Source: Streptomyces sp. SAT1 | GTDB lineage: Bacteria > Actinomycetota > Actinomycetes > Streptomycetales > Streptomycetaceae | Direction of reading: 5' to 3' | NCBI RefSeq assembly: GCF_001654495.1 | Contig: NZ_CP015849.1 | Location: 1,137,001 to 1,201,000, forward strand | Length of the DNA stretch: 64,000 bases | Part shown: in pieces, positions 27,659 to 41,500 of the stretch | How positions within the stretch are numbered: position 1 is the first letter of the stretch | Layout of the letters: every line of letters begins with the position of its first letter | The notes under the pieces: model-generated | What the model saw: the letters and a program-made list of their open reading frames with translations, nothing else | Database searches by the model: none | Told to the model about the DNA's origin: nothing | Translations under genes and position numbers: made by a program

Positions 27659-28861
27659 TCAGCCGAGCCGGGCGGCCACGAGATCCCACACGGTGTCGGC
27701 CAGGGCCTCCTTCGGCCCGTGCGGCACCGGGGTCTCACCGCCGTCGGCGGCCAGGACCACGGCCTCGTTCTCCTCGGAGCCGAAGGTCCTGCGCTCCCCC
27801 ACCTCGTTCACCACGAGGAGGTCGCAGCCCTTGCGCGCGAGCTTCCTGCGGCCGTTGGCGAGGACGTCGTCGGTCTCCGCGGCGAAGCCGACGATCACCT
27901 GTCCGGGCCGCGCCCGGTCGGCCGACATCTCCGCCAGGACGTCCGGATTGCGCACCAGGGCGACCGGTTCCGGCTCCTGGCCGTCCTTCTTCTTGATCTT
28001 CCCGGTCGCGTAGACGGCGGGCCGGAAGTCGGCGACGGCGGCGGCCATCACCACGGCGTCCGCGTCCGCGGCGGCCTTCAGCACCGCCTCGCGCAGCTGC
28101 ACGGCCGTCCCGACCCGGACGAGGTCCACCCCGGCCGGGTCCGGCAGCTCGGCGTTGGCCGAGACCAGGGTGACCCGGGCGCCCCGGGCGGCGGCGGTGC
28201 GCGCCAGCGCGTAGCCCTGCTTGCCGGAGGAGCGGTTGCCGAGGAAGCGGACCGGGTCCAGGGGCTCGCGGGTGCCGCCCGCGCTGACGACGACATGCCG
28301 TCCGGCGAGGTCGGGGGCGGCGGCGCCGCGGGCGAGGACCCGGCGGCAGACCTCGAAGATCTCCGCCGGGTCGGGCAGCCGGCCCTTGCCGGTGTCGACG
28401 CCGGTGAGCCGGCCGACGGCGGGCTCGACGACCACGGCGCCGCGGCGGCGCAGCGTCGCCACGTTCTCCCGGGTGGCGGGGTGCTCCCACATCTCGGTGT
28501 GCATGGCGGGGGCGAAGACCACCGGGCAGCGCGCGGTGAGCAGGGTGTTGGTCAGCAGGTCGTCGGCGAGGCCGTGGGCTGCCCTGGCCAGCAGGTCGGC
28601 CGTGGCCGGGGCGACGACCACCAGGTCGGCGTGCTGGCCGATGCGTACGTGCGGCACCTCGTGGACGTCGTCCCAGACCTCGGTGGCGACGGCGTTGCCG
28701 GACAGCGCGGACCAGGTGGCGGCGCCGACGAAGTGGAGCGCCGAGGCGGTGGGGACGACGCGCACCTCGTGCCCGGACTCGGTGAACCGGCGCAGCAGCT
28801 CGCACGCCTTGTACGCGGCGATGCCGCCGCTGACCCCCAGAACGACCTTCGGCTTGTCCAC
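27659..28861 (-). CDS. coaBC: Phosphopantothenoylcysteine synthetase/decarboxylase
   Basis: A 400-residue bifunctional coenzyme A biosynthesis enzyme. The N-terminal CoaC half, a flavoprotein, shows [18 protein letters not shown], the catalytic-histidine region, and [10 protein letters not shown]. The C-terminal CoaB half shows [20 protein letters not shown] and SGKQGYALA, then the lysine-rich GKIKKKDG loop. It makes and decarboxylates 4'-phosphopantothenoylcysteine. The GTG start at 28861 follows GGGGAGAGACG. It lies downstream of rpoZ, behind that gene's strong hairpin terminator. Confidence 0.96.
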   Translation of the reverse strand: MDKPKVVLGVSGGIAAYKACELLRRFTESGHEVRVVPTASALHFVGAATWSALSGNAVATEVWDDVHEVPHVRIGQHADLVVVAPATADLLARAAHGLADDLLTNTLLTARCPVVFAPAMHTEMWEHPATRENVATLRRRGAVVVEPAVGRLTGVDTGKGRLPDPAEIFEVCRRVLARGAAAPDLAGRHVVVSAGGTREPLDPVRFLGNRSSGKQGYALARTAAARGARVTLVSANAELPDPAGVDLVRVGTAVQLREAVLKAAADADAVVMAAAVADFRPAVYATGKIKKKDGQEPEPVALVRNPDVLAEMSADRARPGQVIVGFAAETDDVLANGRRKLARKGCDLLVVNEVGERRTFGSEENEAVVLAADGGETPVPHGPKEALADTVWDLVAARLG

Positions 28862-28920
28862 CGTCTCTCCCCGGAATCGGCCCCGGTGCGCCCGGTGCGG
28901 CGCACGCCTTCTATGACACA

Positions 28921-28955
28921 CCACAGGCCCGGCAGTCGCGCTGCCGGGCCTGTGG
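28921..28955 (-). terminator. Strong terminator hairpin after rpoZ
   Basis: A perfect 15-bp stem (28921-28935 with 28941-28955, arm sequence CCACAGGCCCGGCAG) closes a 5-base loop, 65 bp past the rpoZ stop on the minus strand. It should separate the integration host factor-gmk-rpoZ transcript from coaBC. Confidence 0.9.
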
Positions 28956-29020
28956 AAGAGCAGAAGAACCTGCTGCGGTATGCAGATACGACGTATACGC
29001 GCCTGCTCTACCGTGTCGCC

Positions 29021-29293
29021 CTACTGGGCCGGACCGTCAATGGCCTCGGAGGTCAGCAGACCCGCGTTGATCTCGCGCAGGGCGATGGAGAGCGGCTTCT
29101 CGTGGACGTGGGTGTCGACGAGCGGACCGACGTACTCGAGGAGGCCCTCGCCGAGCTGCGAGTAGTACGCGTTGATCTGGCGGGCCCGCTTGGCCGCGTA
29201 GATCACGAGGCTGTACTTCGAGTCGGTGGCCTCGAGGAGCTCGTCGATCGGCGGGTTGATGATGCCCTCGGGCGCGGAGATGGAAGAGGACAC
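29021..29293 (-). CDS. rpoZ: RNA polymerase omega subunit
   Basis: A 90-residue subunit that helps assemble the beta' subunit of RNA polymerase. The conserved core is [20 protein letters not shown] followed by [15 protein letters not shown], and the C-terminal [15 protein letters not shown] is typical of actinobacteria. The GTG start at 29293 has GGAAGG upstream. It follows gmk by 50 bp, the usual gmk-rpoZ pairing. Confidence 0.97.
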   Translation of the reverse strand: MSSSISAPEGIINPPIDELLEATDSKYSLVIYAAKRARQINAYYSQLGEGLLEYVGPLVDTHVHEKPLSIALREINAGLLTSEAIDGPAQ

Positions 29294-29343
29294 GCTCTAC
29301 CTTCCGATGGATGGGAAAGAATCAGCCGGGATGATCGTGACGA

Positions 29344-29937
29344 TCACACGACGTCCATCAAGGCTAGCAGCTCGCGCGCCACGTCCTCGACGGAGGTGTT
29401 GACCAGGGTCTCGTCGAACTCGGACTCGGCGGCCAGCTCGACCTTCGCGGCCCGCAGCCGGCGCTCGATCACCTCGGGCGGCTCGGTGCCCCGGCCGGTG
29501 AGCCTGCGCACCAGCTCCTCCCAGGAGGGCGGGGCCAGGAAGACGAGGCGGCCCTCGGGCATGGACTCGCGGACCTGGCGGGCCCCCTGGAGGTCGATCT
29601 CCAGCAGGACCGGCACGCCCGCCTCCAGGTGCTCCAGCACCGCGGCGCGCGGCGTGCCGTAGCGGTTGCCCGCGAACTCGGCCCACTCCAGCAGCTCGCC
29701 GTTGGCGATCAGCTTGTCCATCTCCTCGTCGGTGACGAAGAAGTAGTGGACGCCGTGCTGCTCACCGGGGCGCGGCTTGCGGGTCGTCGCCGACACGGAG
29801 AGCCAGACCTCGGGGTGTTCCTTGCGCATATGAGCGACGACCGTGCTCTTGCCGACCCCGGAGGGGCCGGAGAGCACGGTCAGCCGCGGACGTGCGTCCG
29901 GGGGTACGGGGGTCGTCCCCCGGGGTGTTACAGCCAT
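29344..29937 (-). CDS. gmk: Guanylate kinase
   Basis: A 197-residue enzyme phosphorylating GMP to GDP. The P-loop GPSGVGKST is at residues 24-32, and the GMP-binding [19 protein letters not shown] with the following YFFV stretch is intact. [12 protein letters not shown] marks the lid. The ATG at 29937 gives the usual length with a short proline-rich N-terminal extension. It lies 61 bp downstream of the integration host factor gene, the same order as in mycobacteria. Confidence 0.97.
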   Translation of the reverse strand: MAVTPRGTTPVPPDARPRLTVLSGPSGVGKSTVVAHMRKEHPEVWLSVSATTRKPRPGEQHGVHYFFVTDEEMDKLIANGELLEWAEFAGNRYGTPRAAVLEHLEAGVPVLLEIDLQGARQVRESMPEGRLVFLAPPSWEELVRRLTGRGTEPPEVIERRLRAAKVELAAESEFDETLVNTSVEDVARELLALMDVV

Positions 29938-29998
29938 GCGGCGATTATTCCAGCAATCCCGCAGTGCCCGGGACCCCGGTCGCGGGGCCCCGGGGGGC

Positions 29999-30322
29999 TC
30001 AGGAGCCGGTGCTGCCGAACTCACGCTCCAGGGAAGCGATCTGGTTGGAGCCGAGGCCGCGCACACGACGGCTCTCGGAGATGCCGAGTCGCTCCATGAT
30101 CTGCTTGGCGCGGACCTTGCCCACGCCCGGCAGGGACTCAAGAAGGGCGGACACCTTCATCTTGCCGATGACGTCGTTCTCCTGGCCCTGCTTGATGACC
30201 TCGTGCAGGGAGGCGCCGGAGTGCTTGAGTCGATTCTTGACCTCGGCCCGCTCCCGGCGAGCCGCGGCGGCCTTTTCGAGCGCGGCTGCGCGCTGTTCAG
30301 GGGTAAGGGGCGGAAGAGCCAC
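29999..30322 (-). CDS. sihF: Actinobacterial integration host factor (sIHF/mIHF)
   Basis: A 107-residue basic DNA-binding protein, unrelated to the proteobacterial IHF. The N-terminal helix [20 protein letters not shown] leads to a helix-two-turn-helix DNA-binding part with [19 protein letters not shown] near residues 63-81. In Streptomyces coelicolor it shapes the nucleoid and affects sporulation and antibiotic output. The GTG start at 30322 has GAGGTGA upstream and gives exactly the usual length. A promoter is visible about 145 bp upstream. Confidence 0.95.
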   Translation of the reverse strand: MALPPLTPEQRAAALEKAAAARRERAEVKNRLKHSGASLHEVIKQGQENDVIGKMKVSALLESLPGVGKVRAKQIMERLGISESRRVRGLGSNQIASLEREFGSTGS

Positions 30323-30464
30323 GCCTACGTCACCTCGGATGTCGAACTGTCGGATACGGACCGGTGAGGAACCTAGTCGCCCCACACCTGGGGGGCCACG
30401 AGCAACACGCCTGCCCGCTGCCCCCACTGCCTTGAAGGGCGTGGGAGGCGCCCCCACTCGACGG

Positions 30465-30493
30465 AGACTAGCGGTCGAGGGCGCCAGAGTCAG
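30465..30493 (-). promoter_or_regulatory. Putative sihF-gmk-rpoZ promoter
   Basis: On the minus strand CTGACT (30493-30488) and TAGTCT (30470-30465) lie 17 bp apart, a good vegetative-type promoter for Streptomyces. It would give a leader of about 135 bases before the GTG at 30322. The gap otherwise holds one 23-codon frame (30468-30539) that overlaps this promoter. Confidence 0.5.
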
Positions 30494-30610
30494 CGAGAAC
30501 AGCGGAAAAGTCCTGGTCAGCCTTGGTGAGGTCGGACATTTAGGACATATTGCCTCGGTTTTCGCCGTGGATCCAGACCCGGGACGTCCCCGGAACCTCC
30601 GCGAAGGGCC

Positions 30611-31452
30611 TCAGCCGGCGGCCACCGCGGCCCGGATCTCCGCCGCGAACCGGTCCGCCGCGTCCCGCAGCGCCGCCACGTCGGGACCGTGCCGCAGCAC
30701 ACCCCGGCTGACGTTGGGCACCACGTTGCGCACCGCGGGCCCGAAGACCGCGGGGAGGTCGGCCGGCGTCGCGCCCTGCGCGCCGATACCGGGGGCGAGC
30801 AGCGGCCCGTTGATGTCCAGGTCGTACGAGGACAGATCGCCGAGCGTGGCACCCACCACCGCGCCGAAGGAGCCCAGCGGGTCCTGCCCCGCGTTCTCCC
30901 GGGCCAGGTGCGCGAGGACGGTCGCGCCCACGGTCCGCCCGTCCGGGCGGACCGCGTGCTGCACCTCGGCGCCCTCCGGGTTGGAGGTCAGCGCCAGCAC
31001 GAACAGGCCGGCGCCGCTCTCCCGCGCCAGGTCGACGGCGGGCCCGAGCGAGCCGTAGCCCAGGTACGGCGAGACGGTCAGCGCGTCCGAGAACAGCGGC
31101 GCGTCCTTGCGCAGGAACGACTCCGCGTAGGCGGCCATGGTCGAGCCGATGTCGCCGCGCTTGGCGTCCATGACGACCAGCGCGCCGGCCGCCCGCGCCT
31201 CCGCCACGGACTTCTCCAGCACCGCCACGCCCCGCGAGCCGAACCGCTCGAAGAAGGCGCTCTGCGGCTTGAGGACGGCGACCCGGTCGGCCACCGCCTC
31301 CACGACGGTGCGGCTGAACCGCTCCAGACCGGCCACGTCGTCGTTCAGACCCCACTCGGCCAGCAGCGACGCGTGCGGGTCGATGCCGACGCAGAGCGGG
31401 CCGCGCTCGTCCATGGCGCGGCGCAGCCGCGCGCCGAAGGGCTCCAGGGGGC

Positions 31453-31456
<4 letters not shown>
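30611..31456 (-). CDS. pyrF: Orotidine 5'-phosphate decarboxylase
   Basis: A 281-residue enzyme of the longer type-2 PyrF group, making UMP in the last step of de novo pyrimidine synthesis. CVGIDPHASLL is near the start, VLKPQSAFFERFG in the next strand. The catalytic charge network is in VVMDAKRGDIGSTM, with APGIGAQGATPADL near the end. The ATG at 31456 overlaps the pyrD stop (ATGA). It is the last gene of the pyr operon; no clear terminator follows. Confidence 0.96.
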
Positions 31457-32559
<1,103 letters not shown>

Positions 32560-32587
32560 CACTGTGTCCTCATGACGACCTCATGAA

Positions 32588-32617
32588 GAGGGGGACACCG
32601 TTTCCGGTGTCCCCCTC
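32588..32617 (-). terminator. Hairpin between carB and pyrD
   Basis: A perfect 13-bp stem (32588-32600 with 32605-32617, arm GAGGGGGACACCG) closes a TTTC loop. It begins 10 bp after the carB stop and ends 28 bp before the pyrD start. Placed inside the pyr operon, it could be a partial terminator or an mRNA stabiliser rather than an operon end. Confidence 0.75.
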
Positions 32618-32627
32618 GGGGCTGCTG

Positions 32628-35928
<3,301 letters not shown>

Positions 35929-35936
<8 letters not shown>

Positions 35937-37071
35937 GCTGGCCCTCCATCAGGGAAACGAAGCGGTCGAACAGGTAGGCGGCGTCGTGCGGTCCTGCCGC
36001 CGCTTCGGGGTGGTACTGGACGCTGAAGGCCGGCTTGTCGAGCAGCTGGAGGCCCTCCACCACGTTGTCGTTGAGGCAGACGTGGGAGACCTCGGCACGG
36101 CCGAAGGGGGTGTCGGAGACGCGGTCGGCGGGGGCGTCGACGGCGAACCCGTGGTTGTGCGCGGTGACCTCGACCTTGCCGGTCGTACGGTCCTGCACGG
36201 GCTGGTTGATGCCGCGGTGGCCGTACTTCAGCTTGTAGGTGCCGAAGCCGAGGGCGCGGCCGAGGATCTGGTTGCCGAAGCAGATGCCGAACAGCGGCGT
36301 GCCGCGCTCCAGGACGCCCCGCATGACGGAGACCGGGTGGTCGGCGGTGGCCGGGTCGCCGGGGCCGTTGGAGAAGAACACGCCGTCGGGCGCGACCGCG
36401 TACACGTCCTCCACGGTGGCGGTGGCGGGCAGCACGTGCACCTCGATGCCGCGCTCGGCCATGCGGTGCGGGGTCATGCCCTTGATGCCGAGGTCGACGG
36501 CGGCGACGGTGAACTTCTTCTCGCCGATCGCCGGGACGACGTACGCCTCCTTGGTGGCGACCTCGGCGGAGAGGTCGGCGCCGGCCATCTCGGGGGCCTG
36601 CCGGACGCGGGCCAGCAGCGCGGCGTCGTCGCGGACGGCGTCGCCGCTGAAGATGCCGACGCGCATGGCGCCGCGCTCGCGCAGATGGCGGGTGAGGGCG
36701 CGGGTGTCGACGCCGCTGATGCCGACGACGCCCTGGGCGGCCAGTTCCTCGTCCAGCGAGCGGCGGGAGCGCCAGTTGGACGGCACGCGCGCGGGGTCGC
36801 GGACGACGTAGCCGGCCACCCAGATGCGCTGGGACTCGGCGTCCTCGTCGTTGACGCCGGTGTTGCCGACGTGCGGGGCGGTCATGACGACGACCTGGCG
36901 GTGGTACGACGGGTCGGTCAGGGTCTCCTGGTAGCCGGTCATGCCGGTGGAGAACACGGCCTCGCCGAACGTCTCCCCCACGGCCCCGTAGGCACGGCCC
37001 CGGAAGACCCGGCCGTCCTCCAGGACGAGTACGGCGGGAACCCTCTCGGTTCCCCTTGTGGAGGTGGTCAT
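35929..37071 (-). CDS. carA: Carbamoyl phosphate synthase small subunit
   Basis: A 380-residue glutamine amidotransferase subunit that supplies ammonia to CarB. The class I triad is present: the cysteine in [16 protein letters not shown] near residue 260, with the histidine and glutamate in [12 protein letters not shown] near 345. The N-terminal domain carries [20 protein letters not shown]. The ATG at 37071 overlaps the stop of the preceding membrane-protein gene (ATGA). Confidence 0.97.
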
Positions 37072-37661
37072 CGTTCGGCGCCTTCCGTGGTGCTTGCTTC
37101 GGTCATGGAGTTGATGGCTTCGACCCACTCGGTGTGCTCGGCCGCCCGGTCGGAGCGGAAGCCGGAGTCGAGCAGCTTGCCGCCGTGCTCCCAGGTCACC
37201 ACCAGCAGGCCGCCCTCGGAGAGGACCTTGCCGGCGATGCCCTTGTCGAGCCGGGCCCCGCGCAGTCGCGCGGCCGGGACGAAGAAGTCGTGCGCGCCGG
37301 GGCGTACGACGTCAAGGCCCGCGTCCGTGAGGGTCAGCTCGGCCCGGCTGCGGGTGCCCAGGCCGTGCGCCACGATGCGGTCCAGCCACTGGCCGGCCGT
37401 GGTGGAGCCGTGGTACCGGCCGGTCATCGTCAGTCTCGCCTCGCCGGGCTCGTCCGGCGCGCCGGGCAGGGCGGGCAGGTCGCTCTGGAGGGTGCCGCGC
37501 CACTTCCAGCCCTCGCGCATCAGCCAGTAGACGAGCGCGACGAACAGGGCGAGGCCGACCAGCCAGCCGATGCGTCCGCCCCAGTTGGTGACCGAGGCCG
37601 ACTTCTCCTCATCGGCGAGTGAGGTGGTGAGCTGGGCTGCGAGCAGTGTTGCAGGTGTCAC
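37068..37661 (-). CDS. Membrane-anchored PH-like domain protein in the pyr operon
   Basis: A 197-residue protein of unknown function, conserved between pyrC and carA in actinobacteria as far as I recall. A membrane segment lies at residues 28-46 ([19 protein letters not shown]). The cytoplasmic part from about residue 75 is beta-rich with a PH-like pattern ([56 protein letters not shown]) and ends in an amphipathic helix ([11 protein letters not shown]). The GTG start overlaps the pyrC TGA (GTGA) and its stop overlaps carA, so it is tightly coupled. A role in anchoring or tuning the pathway is only a guess. Confidence 0.8.
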   Translation of the reverse strand: MTPATLLAAQLTTSLADEEKSASVTNWGGRIGWLVGLALFVALVYWLMREGWKWRGTLQSDLPALPGAPDEPGEARLTMTGRYHGSTTAGQWLDRIVAHGLGTRSRAELTLTDAGLDVVRPGAHDFFVPAARLRGARLDKGIAGKVLSEGGLLVVTWEHGGKLLDSGFRSDRAAEHTEWVEAINSMTEASTTEGAER

Positions 37662-38944
37662 GTGAGCTTCCCGTCGACGAGCGTGGCCTTGCCCCGGAGC
37701 CACGTGTGGGTGACACGGCCCGGCAGCTCGCGTCCCTCGTACGGAGTGTTGCGGCTGCGGGAGGCGAAGCCCGCGGGGTCGACCTGCCCACGGTATTCCG
37801 TGTCGACGAGGGTGAGGTTGGCGGGCTCGCCTGCCGAGACGGGCCGTCCGTGGCCGGTGGCCCGGCCGATCCGGGCCGGGGCGGCGGACATGCGGTCGGC
37901 GACGCCCGCCCAGTCCAGCAGTCCGGTGGCGACCATGGTCTCCTGGACCACCGAAAGGGCCGTCTCCAGGCCGACCATGCCCATGGCGGCGGCGGCCCAC
38001 TCGCAGTCCTTGTCCTCGTGCGGGTGCGGCGCGTGGTCGGTGGCGACGATGTCGATGGTGCCGTCGGCCAGCGCCTCGCGCAGCGCGTGCACGTCGCGCT
38101 CGGTGCGCAGCGGCGGGTTGACCTTGTAGACCGGGTTGTACGTCCGCACCAGCTCGTCGGTGAGCAGGAGGTGGTGCGGGGTGACCTCGGCGGTGACGTC
38201 GATGCCGCGGGACTTGGCCCAGCGGACGATCTCGACGCTGCCGGCGGTCGAGAGGTGGCAGATGTGGACGCGGGAGCCCACGTGCTCGGCGAGCAGCACG
38301 TCCCGGGCGATGACCGACTCCTCGGCGACGGCGGGCCAGCCGCCCAGGCCCAGCTCGGCGGAGACGACGCCCTCGTTCATCTGGGCGCCCTCGGTGAGGC
38401 GGGGCTCCTGGGCGTGCTGGGCGACGACGCCGCCGAACGCCTTCACGTACTCCAGGGCGCGGCGCATGATCACCGCGTCGTCCACGCACTTGCCGTCGTC
38501 GGAGAAGACGGTGACCCCGGCGGCCGACTCGTGCATGGCGCCCAGCTCGGCGAGCTTCCTGCCCTCCAGGCCGACGGTGACGGCGCCGATGGGCTGCACG
38601 TCGCAGTAGCCGTGCTCGCGGCCGAGGCGCCAGACCTGCTCGACCACGCCGGCGGTGTCGGCGACGGGGAAGGTGTTGGCCATGGCGAACACGGCGGTGT
38701 AGCCGCCACTGGCGGCGGCGCGGGTGCCGGTGAGCACGGTCTCGGAGTCCTCGCGGCCCGGCTCGCGCAGATGGGTGTGCAGGTCGACCAGGCCCGGCAG
38801 GAGGACCTTGCCGCCGGCCTCGACGACCTCGGCGCCCTCCGCGGACAGTCCGGTCCCCACCTCGGCGATGGTCTCGCCGTCGACCAGCACGTCCTGCGGC
38901 TCGCCGCCGAGCACCTTCGCACCACGGATAAGGATCTTGCTCAT
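37658..38944 (-). CDS. pyrC: Dihydroorotase
   Basis: A 428-residue class I dihydroorotase closing carbamoyl aspartate to dihydroorotate. The zinc motif GLVDLHTHLREPG is near residue 54, DVQPIGAVTVGLEGRKLAEL follows, and VATDHAPHPHEDK near 306 holds the catalytic aspartate. The C-terminus ends in the usual composite domain (GLRGKATLVDGKL-like TWLRGKATLVDG). The ATG lies 5 bp after the pyrB stop, and the stop overlaps the next gene. Confidence 0.96.
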   Translation of the reverse strand: MSKILIRGAKVLGGEPQDVLVDGETIAEVGTGLSAEGAEVVEAGGKVLLPGLVDLHTHLREPGREDSETVLTGTRAAASGGYTAVFAMANTFPVADTAGVVEQVWRLGREHGYCDVQPIGAVTVGLEGRKLAELGAMHESAAGVTVFSDDGKCVDDAVIMRRALEYVKAFGGVVAQHAQEPRLTEGAQMNEGVVSAELGLGGWPAVAEESVIARDVLLAEHVGSRVHICHLSTAGSVEIVRWAKSRGIDVTAEVTPHHLLLTDELVRTYNPVYKVNPPLRTERDVHALREALADGTIDIVATDHAPHPHEDKDCEWAAAAMGMVGLETALSVVQETMVATGLLDWAGVADRMSAAPARIGRATGHGRPVSAGEPANLTLVDTEYRGQVDPAGFASRSRNTPYEGRELPGRVTHTWLRGKATLVDGKLT

Positions 38945-38949
38945 GGGTC

Positions 38950-39930
38950 TTACTTCTCCTCGTTGGTGCGGGTGTGGGTGACGGCGGGCTCGTTGCCTCC
39001 GAGCAGCAGGTACAGCACGGCCATCCGGATGGAGACGCCGTTGGCGACCTGCTCGACGACCGTGCAGCGCGGGGAGTCGGCGACCTCGGCGGTGATCTCC
39101 ATGCCGCGGACCATCGGACCGGGGTGCATCACGATCGCGTGCTCGGGCATCTTCGCCATCCGGTCGCCGTCCAGGCCGTAGCGCCGGGAGTACTCGCGCT
39201 CGGTCGGGAAGAAGGCGGCGTTCATGCGCTCGCGCTGGACGCGCAGCATCATCACGGCGTCCGACTTCGGGAGGACGGCGTCGAGGTCGTAGGAGACCTC
39301 GCAGGGCCAGGAGGTGACGCCGACCGGCAGCAGGGTGGGCGGGGCGACGAGGGTGACCTCGGCGCCGAGGGTGTGCAGCAGGTCGACGTTGGAGCGGGCG
39401 ACCCGGCTGTGCAGGACGTCCCCGACCAGGGTGATGCGCTTGCCGGACAGGTCCTGGCCGAGTCCCGTGTCCCGGCCGGTCAGGCGGCGGCGCATGGTGA
39501 AGGCGTCCAGCAGGGCCTGGGTGGGGTGCTGGTGGGTGCCGTCGCCCGCGTTGATCACGGCGGCGTCGATCCAGCCGGAGGTGGCCAGGCGGTAGGGGGC
39601 GCCGGAGGCGCTGTGCCGGATGACCACGGCGTCCACGCCCATGGCCTCCAGCGTCTGGGCGGTGTCCTTCAGGGACTCGCCCTTGGAGACGCTGGAGCCC
39701 TTGGCGGTGAAGTTGATGACGTCCGCGGAGAGCCGCTTCTCGGCGGCCTCGAAGGAGATCCGGGTGCGGGTGGAGTCCTCGAAGAAGAGGTTGACGACGG
39801 TGCGGCCGCGCAGGGTCGGCAGCTTCTTGATCGGCCGGTCGGCGACCCGGGCCATCTCCTCGGCGGTGTCGAGGATCAGGACGGCGTCGTCGCGGGTGAG
39901 GTCGGCGGCCGAGATGAGATGACGCTGCAT
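38950..39930 (-). CDS. pyrB: Aspartate carbamoyltransferase catalytic subunit
   Basis: A 326-residue enzyme combining carbamoyl phosphate and aspartate. The carbamoyl-phosphate loop [12 protein letters not shown] is near residue 51, followed by [39 protein letters not shown] and [12 protein letters not shown] complete the family set. There is no regulatory pyrI gene nearby. GGAGCC precedes the ATG. It follows pyrR by 110 bp that contain a hairpin. Confidence 0.97.
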   Translation of the reverse strand: MQRHLISAADLTRDDAVLILDTAEEMARVADRPIKKLPTLRGRTVVNLFFEDSTRTRISFEAAEKRLSADVINFTAKGSSVSKGESLKDTAQTLEAMGVDAVVIRHSASGAPYRLATSGWIDAAVINAGDGTHQHPTQALLDAFTMRRRLTGRDTGLGQDLSGKRITLVGDVLHSRVARSNVDLLHTLGAEVTLVAPPTLLPVGVTSWPCEVSYDLDAVLPKSDAVMMLRVQRERMNAAFFPTEREYSRRYGLDGDRMAKMPEHAIVMHPGPMVRGMEITAEVADSPRCTVVEQVANGVSIRMAVLYLLLGGNEPAVTHTRTNEEK

Positions 39931-39987
39931 CTGTCAGGCTCCGTAAGGCAGTTCATTCGGGAGAACGGGAGAATTCGGGCACAGAGG

Positions 39988-40007
39988 CGCGCGTGGGCAC
40001 ACGCGCG
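39988..40007 (-). promoter_or_regulatory. Hairpin in the pyrR-pyrB gap
   Basis: CGCGCGTG (39988-39995) and CACGCGCG (40000-40007) form a perfect 8-bp stem with a GGCA loop, 57 bp upstream of the pyrB start. There is no T-tract. It may pause or trim the message between pyrR and pyrB. Confidence 0.4.
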
Positions 40008-40040
40008 GGGCGTACGGCGGTGTGCGTACGCGCGCGTGGG

Positions 40041-40637
40041 CTACGGCTGCCGCTCGCCCGGGGCGTCCGGCCTGGCACCGAGCAGCACGGTGTCGTGGCC
40101 GTCCTCCTCGGCGAGCTGGACCTTGACCGTCTCCCGCAGCGACGTGGGGAGGTTCTTGCCGACGTAGTCGGCGCGGATGGGCAGTTCGCGGTGGCCGCGG
40201 TCGACGAGGACGGCGAGCTGCACCGCGCGCGGGCGCCCGATGTCGTTCAGCGCGTCGAGGGCGGCGCGGATGGTGCGGCCGGAGAAGAGCACGTCGTCGA
40301 CGAGGACGACCAGGCGGCCGTCGATGCCGTCACCGGGGATCTCGGTGCGGGCGAGCGCGCGCGGCGGGTGCATGCGCAGGTCGTCGCGGTACATGGTGAT
40401 GTCGAGGGAGCCGACCGGGACGGTGCGCTCGGTGATCTCGGCGAGCTTGGCCGCGAGCCGCTGGGCGAGGAAGACGCCGCGGGTCGGGATGCCGAGCAGC
40501 ACCACGTCGTCGGCGCCCTTGGCGCGTTCGACGATCTCGTGGGCGATACGGGTCAGTACACGCGCGATGTCGGGGCCCTCGAGCACGGGGCGGGCATCGG
40601 TCGCCTGCGGACCTGCGTGGGTGTCCTGCTTGTCCAT
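40041..40637 (-). CDS. pyrR: Pyrimidine operon regulator PyrR / uracil phosphoribosyltransferase
   Basis: A 198-residue PRTase-fold protein. The PRPP-binding motif [17 protein letters not shown] is at about residues 109-125. Basic patches around [13 protein letters not shown] and [11 protein letters not shown] fit RNA binding. PyrR binds pyr leader RNA when UMP is high and represses the operon; it can also make UMP from uracil. The ATG follows AGAAGGAGGT, one of the strongest ribosome-binding sites in the window, which overlaps a PyrR-binding RNA element. Autoregulation of translation is therefore likely. Confidence 0.96.
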   Translation of the reverse strand: MDKQDTHAGPQATDARPVLEGPDIARVLTRIAHEIVERAKGADDVVLLGIPTRGVFLAQRLAAKLAEITERTVPVGSLDITMYRDDLRMHPPRALARTEIPGDGIDGRLVVLVDDVLFSGRTIRAALDALNDIGRPRAVQLAVLVDRGHRELPIRADYVGKNLPTSLRETVKVQLAEEDGHDTVLLGARPDAPGERQP

Positions 40638-40644
40638 ACGAAAC

Positions 40645-40683
40645 GGACCTCCTTCTCCGCCTCACGGGACGGACCTTAAAGGA
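40645..40683 (-). promoter_or_regulatory. PyrR-binding RNA element overlapping the pyrR ribosome-binding site
   Basis: On the minus strand the leader reads TTTAAGGTCCGTCCCGTGAGG and then CGGAGAAGGAGG. This matches the PyrR binding-loop consensus: TTTAA, then a stem, then TCC-G-GAGG, then a closing G-AGAAGG stem. The 3' side of the element is the Shine-Dalgarno sequence of pyrR, so PyrR binding would hide it. This translational layout differs from the antiterminator layout of Bacillus and resembles that described for mycobacteria. Confidence 0.8.
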
Positions 40684-40812
40684 CGTCGGAATTGCGCCAT
40701 CCACGGTAGCAGGTGCCGCGCGCCGCTCCGGCCGCCCCCTCCCGCTCCCGATTCACCCGGTCGGCTCAATGCGCCGCCGATAGCACGGAAGAGGCGGTGT
40801 GGACCATTCGGC

Positions 40813-40854
40813 TTGACGCGGCAGAGTAACGCTGCGTAACCTCACAGTGAGTTA
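40813..40854 (+). promoter_or_regulatory. bldD promoter with two BldD boxes
   Basis: TTGACG (40813-40818) and TAACCT (40837-40842) lie 18 bp apart, a likely bldD promoter. A perfect match to the BldD consensus TNACNCNGNGTNA lies at 40827-40839, covering the -10. A second, near-palindromic box (CTCACAGTGAG core) with one mismatch lies at 40842-40854, just downstream. This fits the known autorepression of bldD. Confidence 0.82.
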
Positions 40855-40913
40855 CCAGCCGCCCGGCGTGGCAGTCCAGCCAGGCCGCGTCGACACAGTG
40901 TCCGGGGAGCCAT

Positions 40914-41417
40914 ATGTCCAGCGAATACGCCAAACAGCTCGGGGCCAAGCTCCGGGCCATCCGCACCCAGCAGGGCCTTTCCCTCCACGGTGTCGAGGAG
41001 AAGAGCCAGGGCCGATGGAAAGCGGTCGTGGTCGGTTCGTACGAGCGCGGCGACCGTGCCGTGACCGTGCAGCGCCTCGCCGAGCTGGCGGACTTCTACG
41101 GGGTGCCGGTGCAGGAGCTGCTGCCGGGCACCACCCCCGGCGGCGCCGCCGAACCGCCGCCGAAGCTGGTCCTCGACCTGGAGCGTCTTGCCACGGTCCC
41201 GGCCGAGAAGGCGGGCCCGCTCCAGCGCTACGCGGCGACGATCCAGTCGCAGCGCGGCGACTACAACGGCAAGGTGCTCTCGATCCGCCAGGACGACCTG
41301 CGCACCCTCGCCGTGATCTACGACCAGTCGCCCTCGGTCCTCACCGAGCAGCTGATCAGCTGGGGCGTGCTGGACGCGGACGCGCGCCGCGCGGTGGCGT
41401 CCCACGAGGATGCCTGA
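40914..41417 (+). CDS. bldD: BldD, master developmental repressor
   Basis: A 167-residue DNA-binding protein that represses sporulation genes during vegetative growth. The N-terminal HTH (residues 5-70, LRAIRTQQGLSLHGVEEKSQ, VVGSYERGDRAVTVQRLAEL) binds DNA. The C-terminal domain carries the c-di-GMP signature RGD (114-116), eight residues, RQDD (125-128), so tetrameric c-di-GMP should drive its dimerisation. It reads away from pyrR. Two BldD boxes in its promoter indicate autorepression, and a 20-bp hairpin follows. Confidence 0.98.
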   Translation: MSSEYAKQLGAKLRAIRTQQGLSLHGVEEKSQGRWKAVVVGSYERGDRAVTVQRLAELADFYGVPVQELLPGTTPGGAAEPPPKLVLDLERLATVPAEKAGPLQRYAATIQSQRGDYNGKVLSIRQDDLRTLAVIYDQSPSVLTEQLISWGVLDADARRAVASHEDA

Positions 41418-41500
41418 GCGGCACCAGGCGCCACAGCGGCCCCGGTAGTGACGCCAGGCCCCCACAGACCCAGCAGTCTCAGCAGACCCAGCAGAAACGT

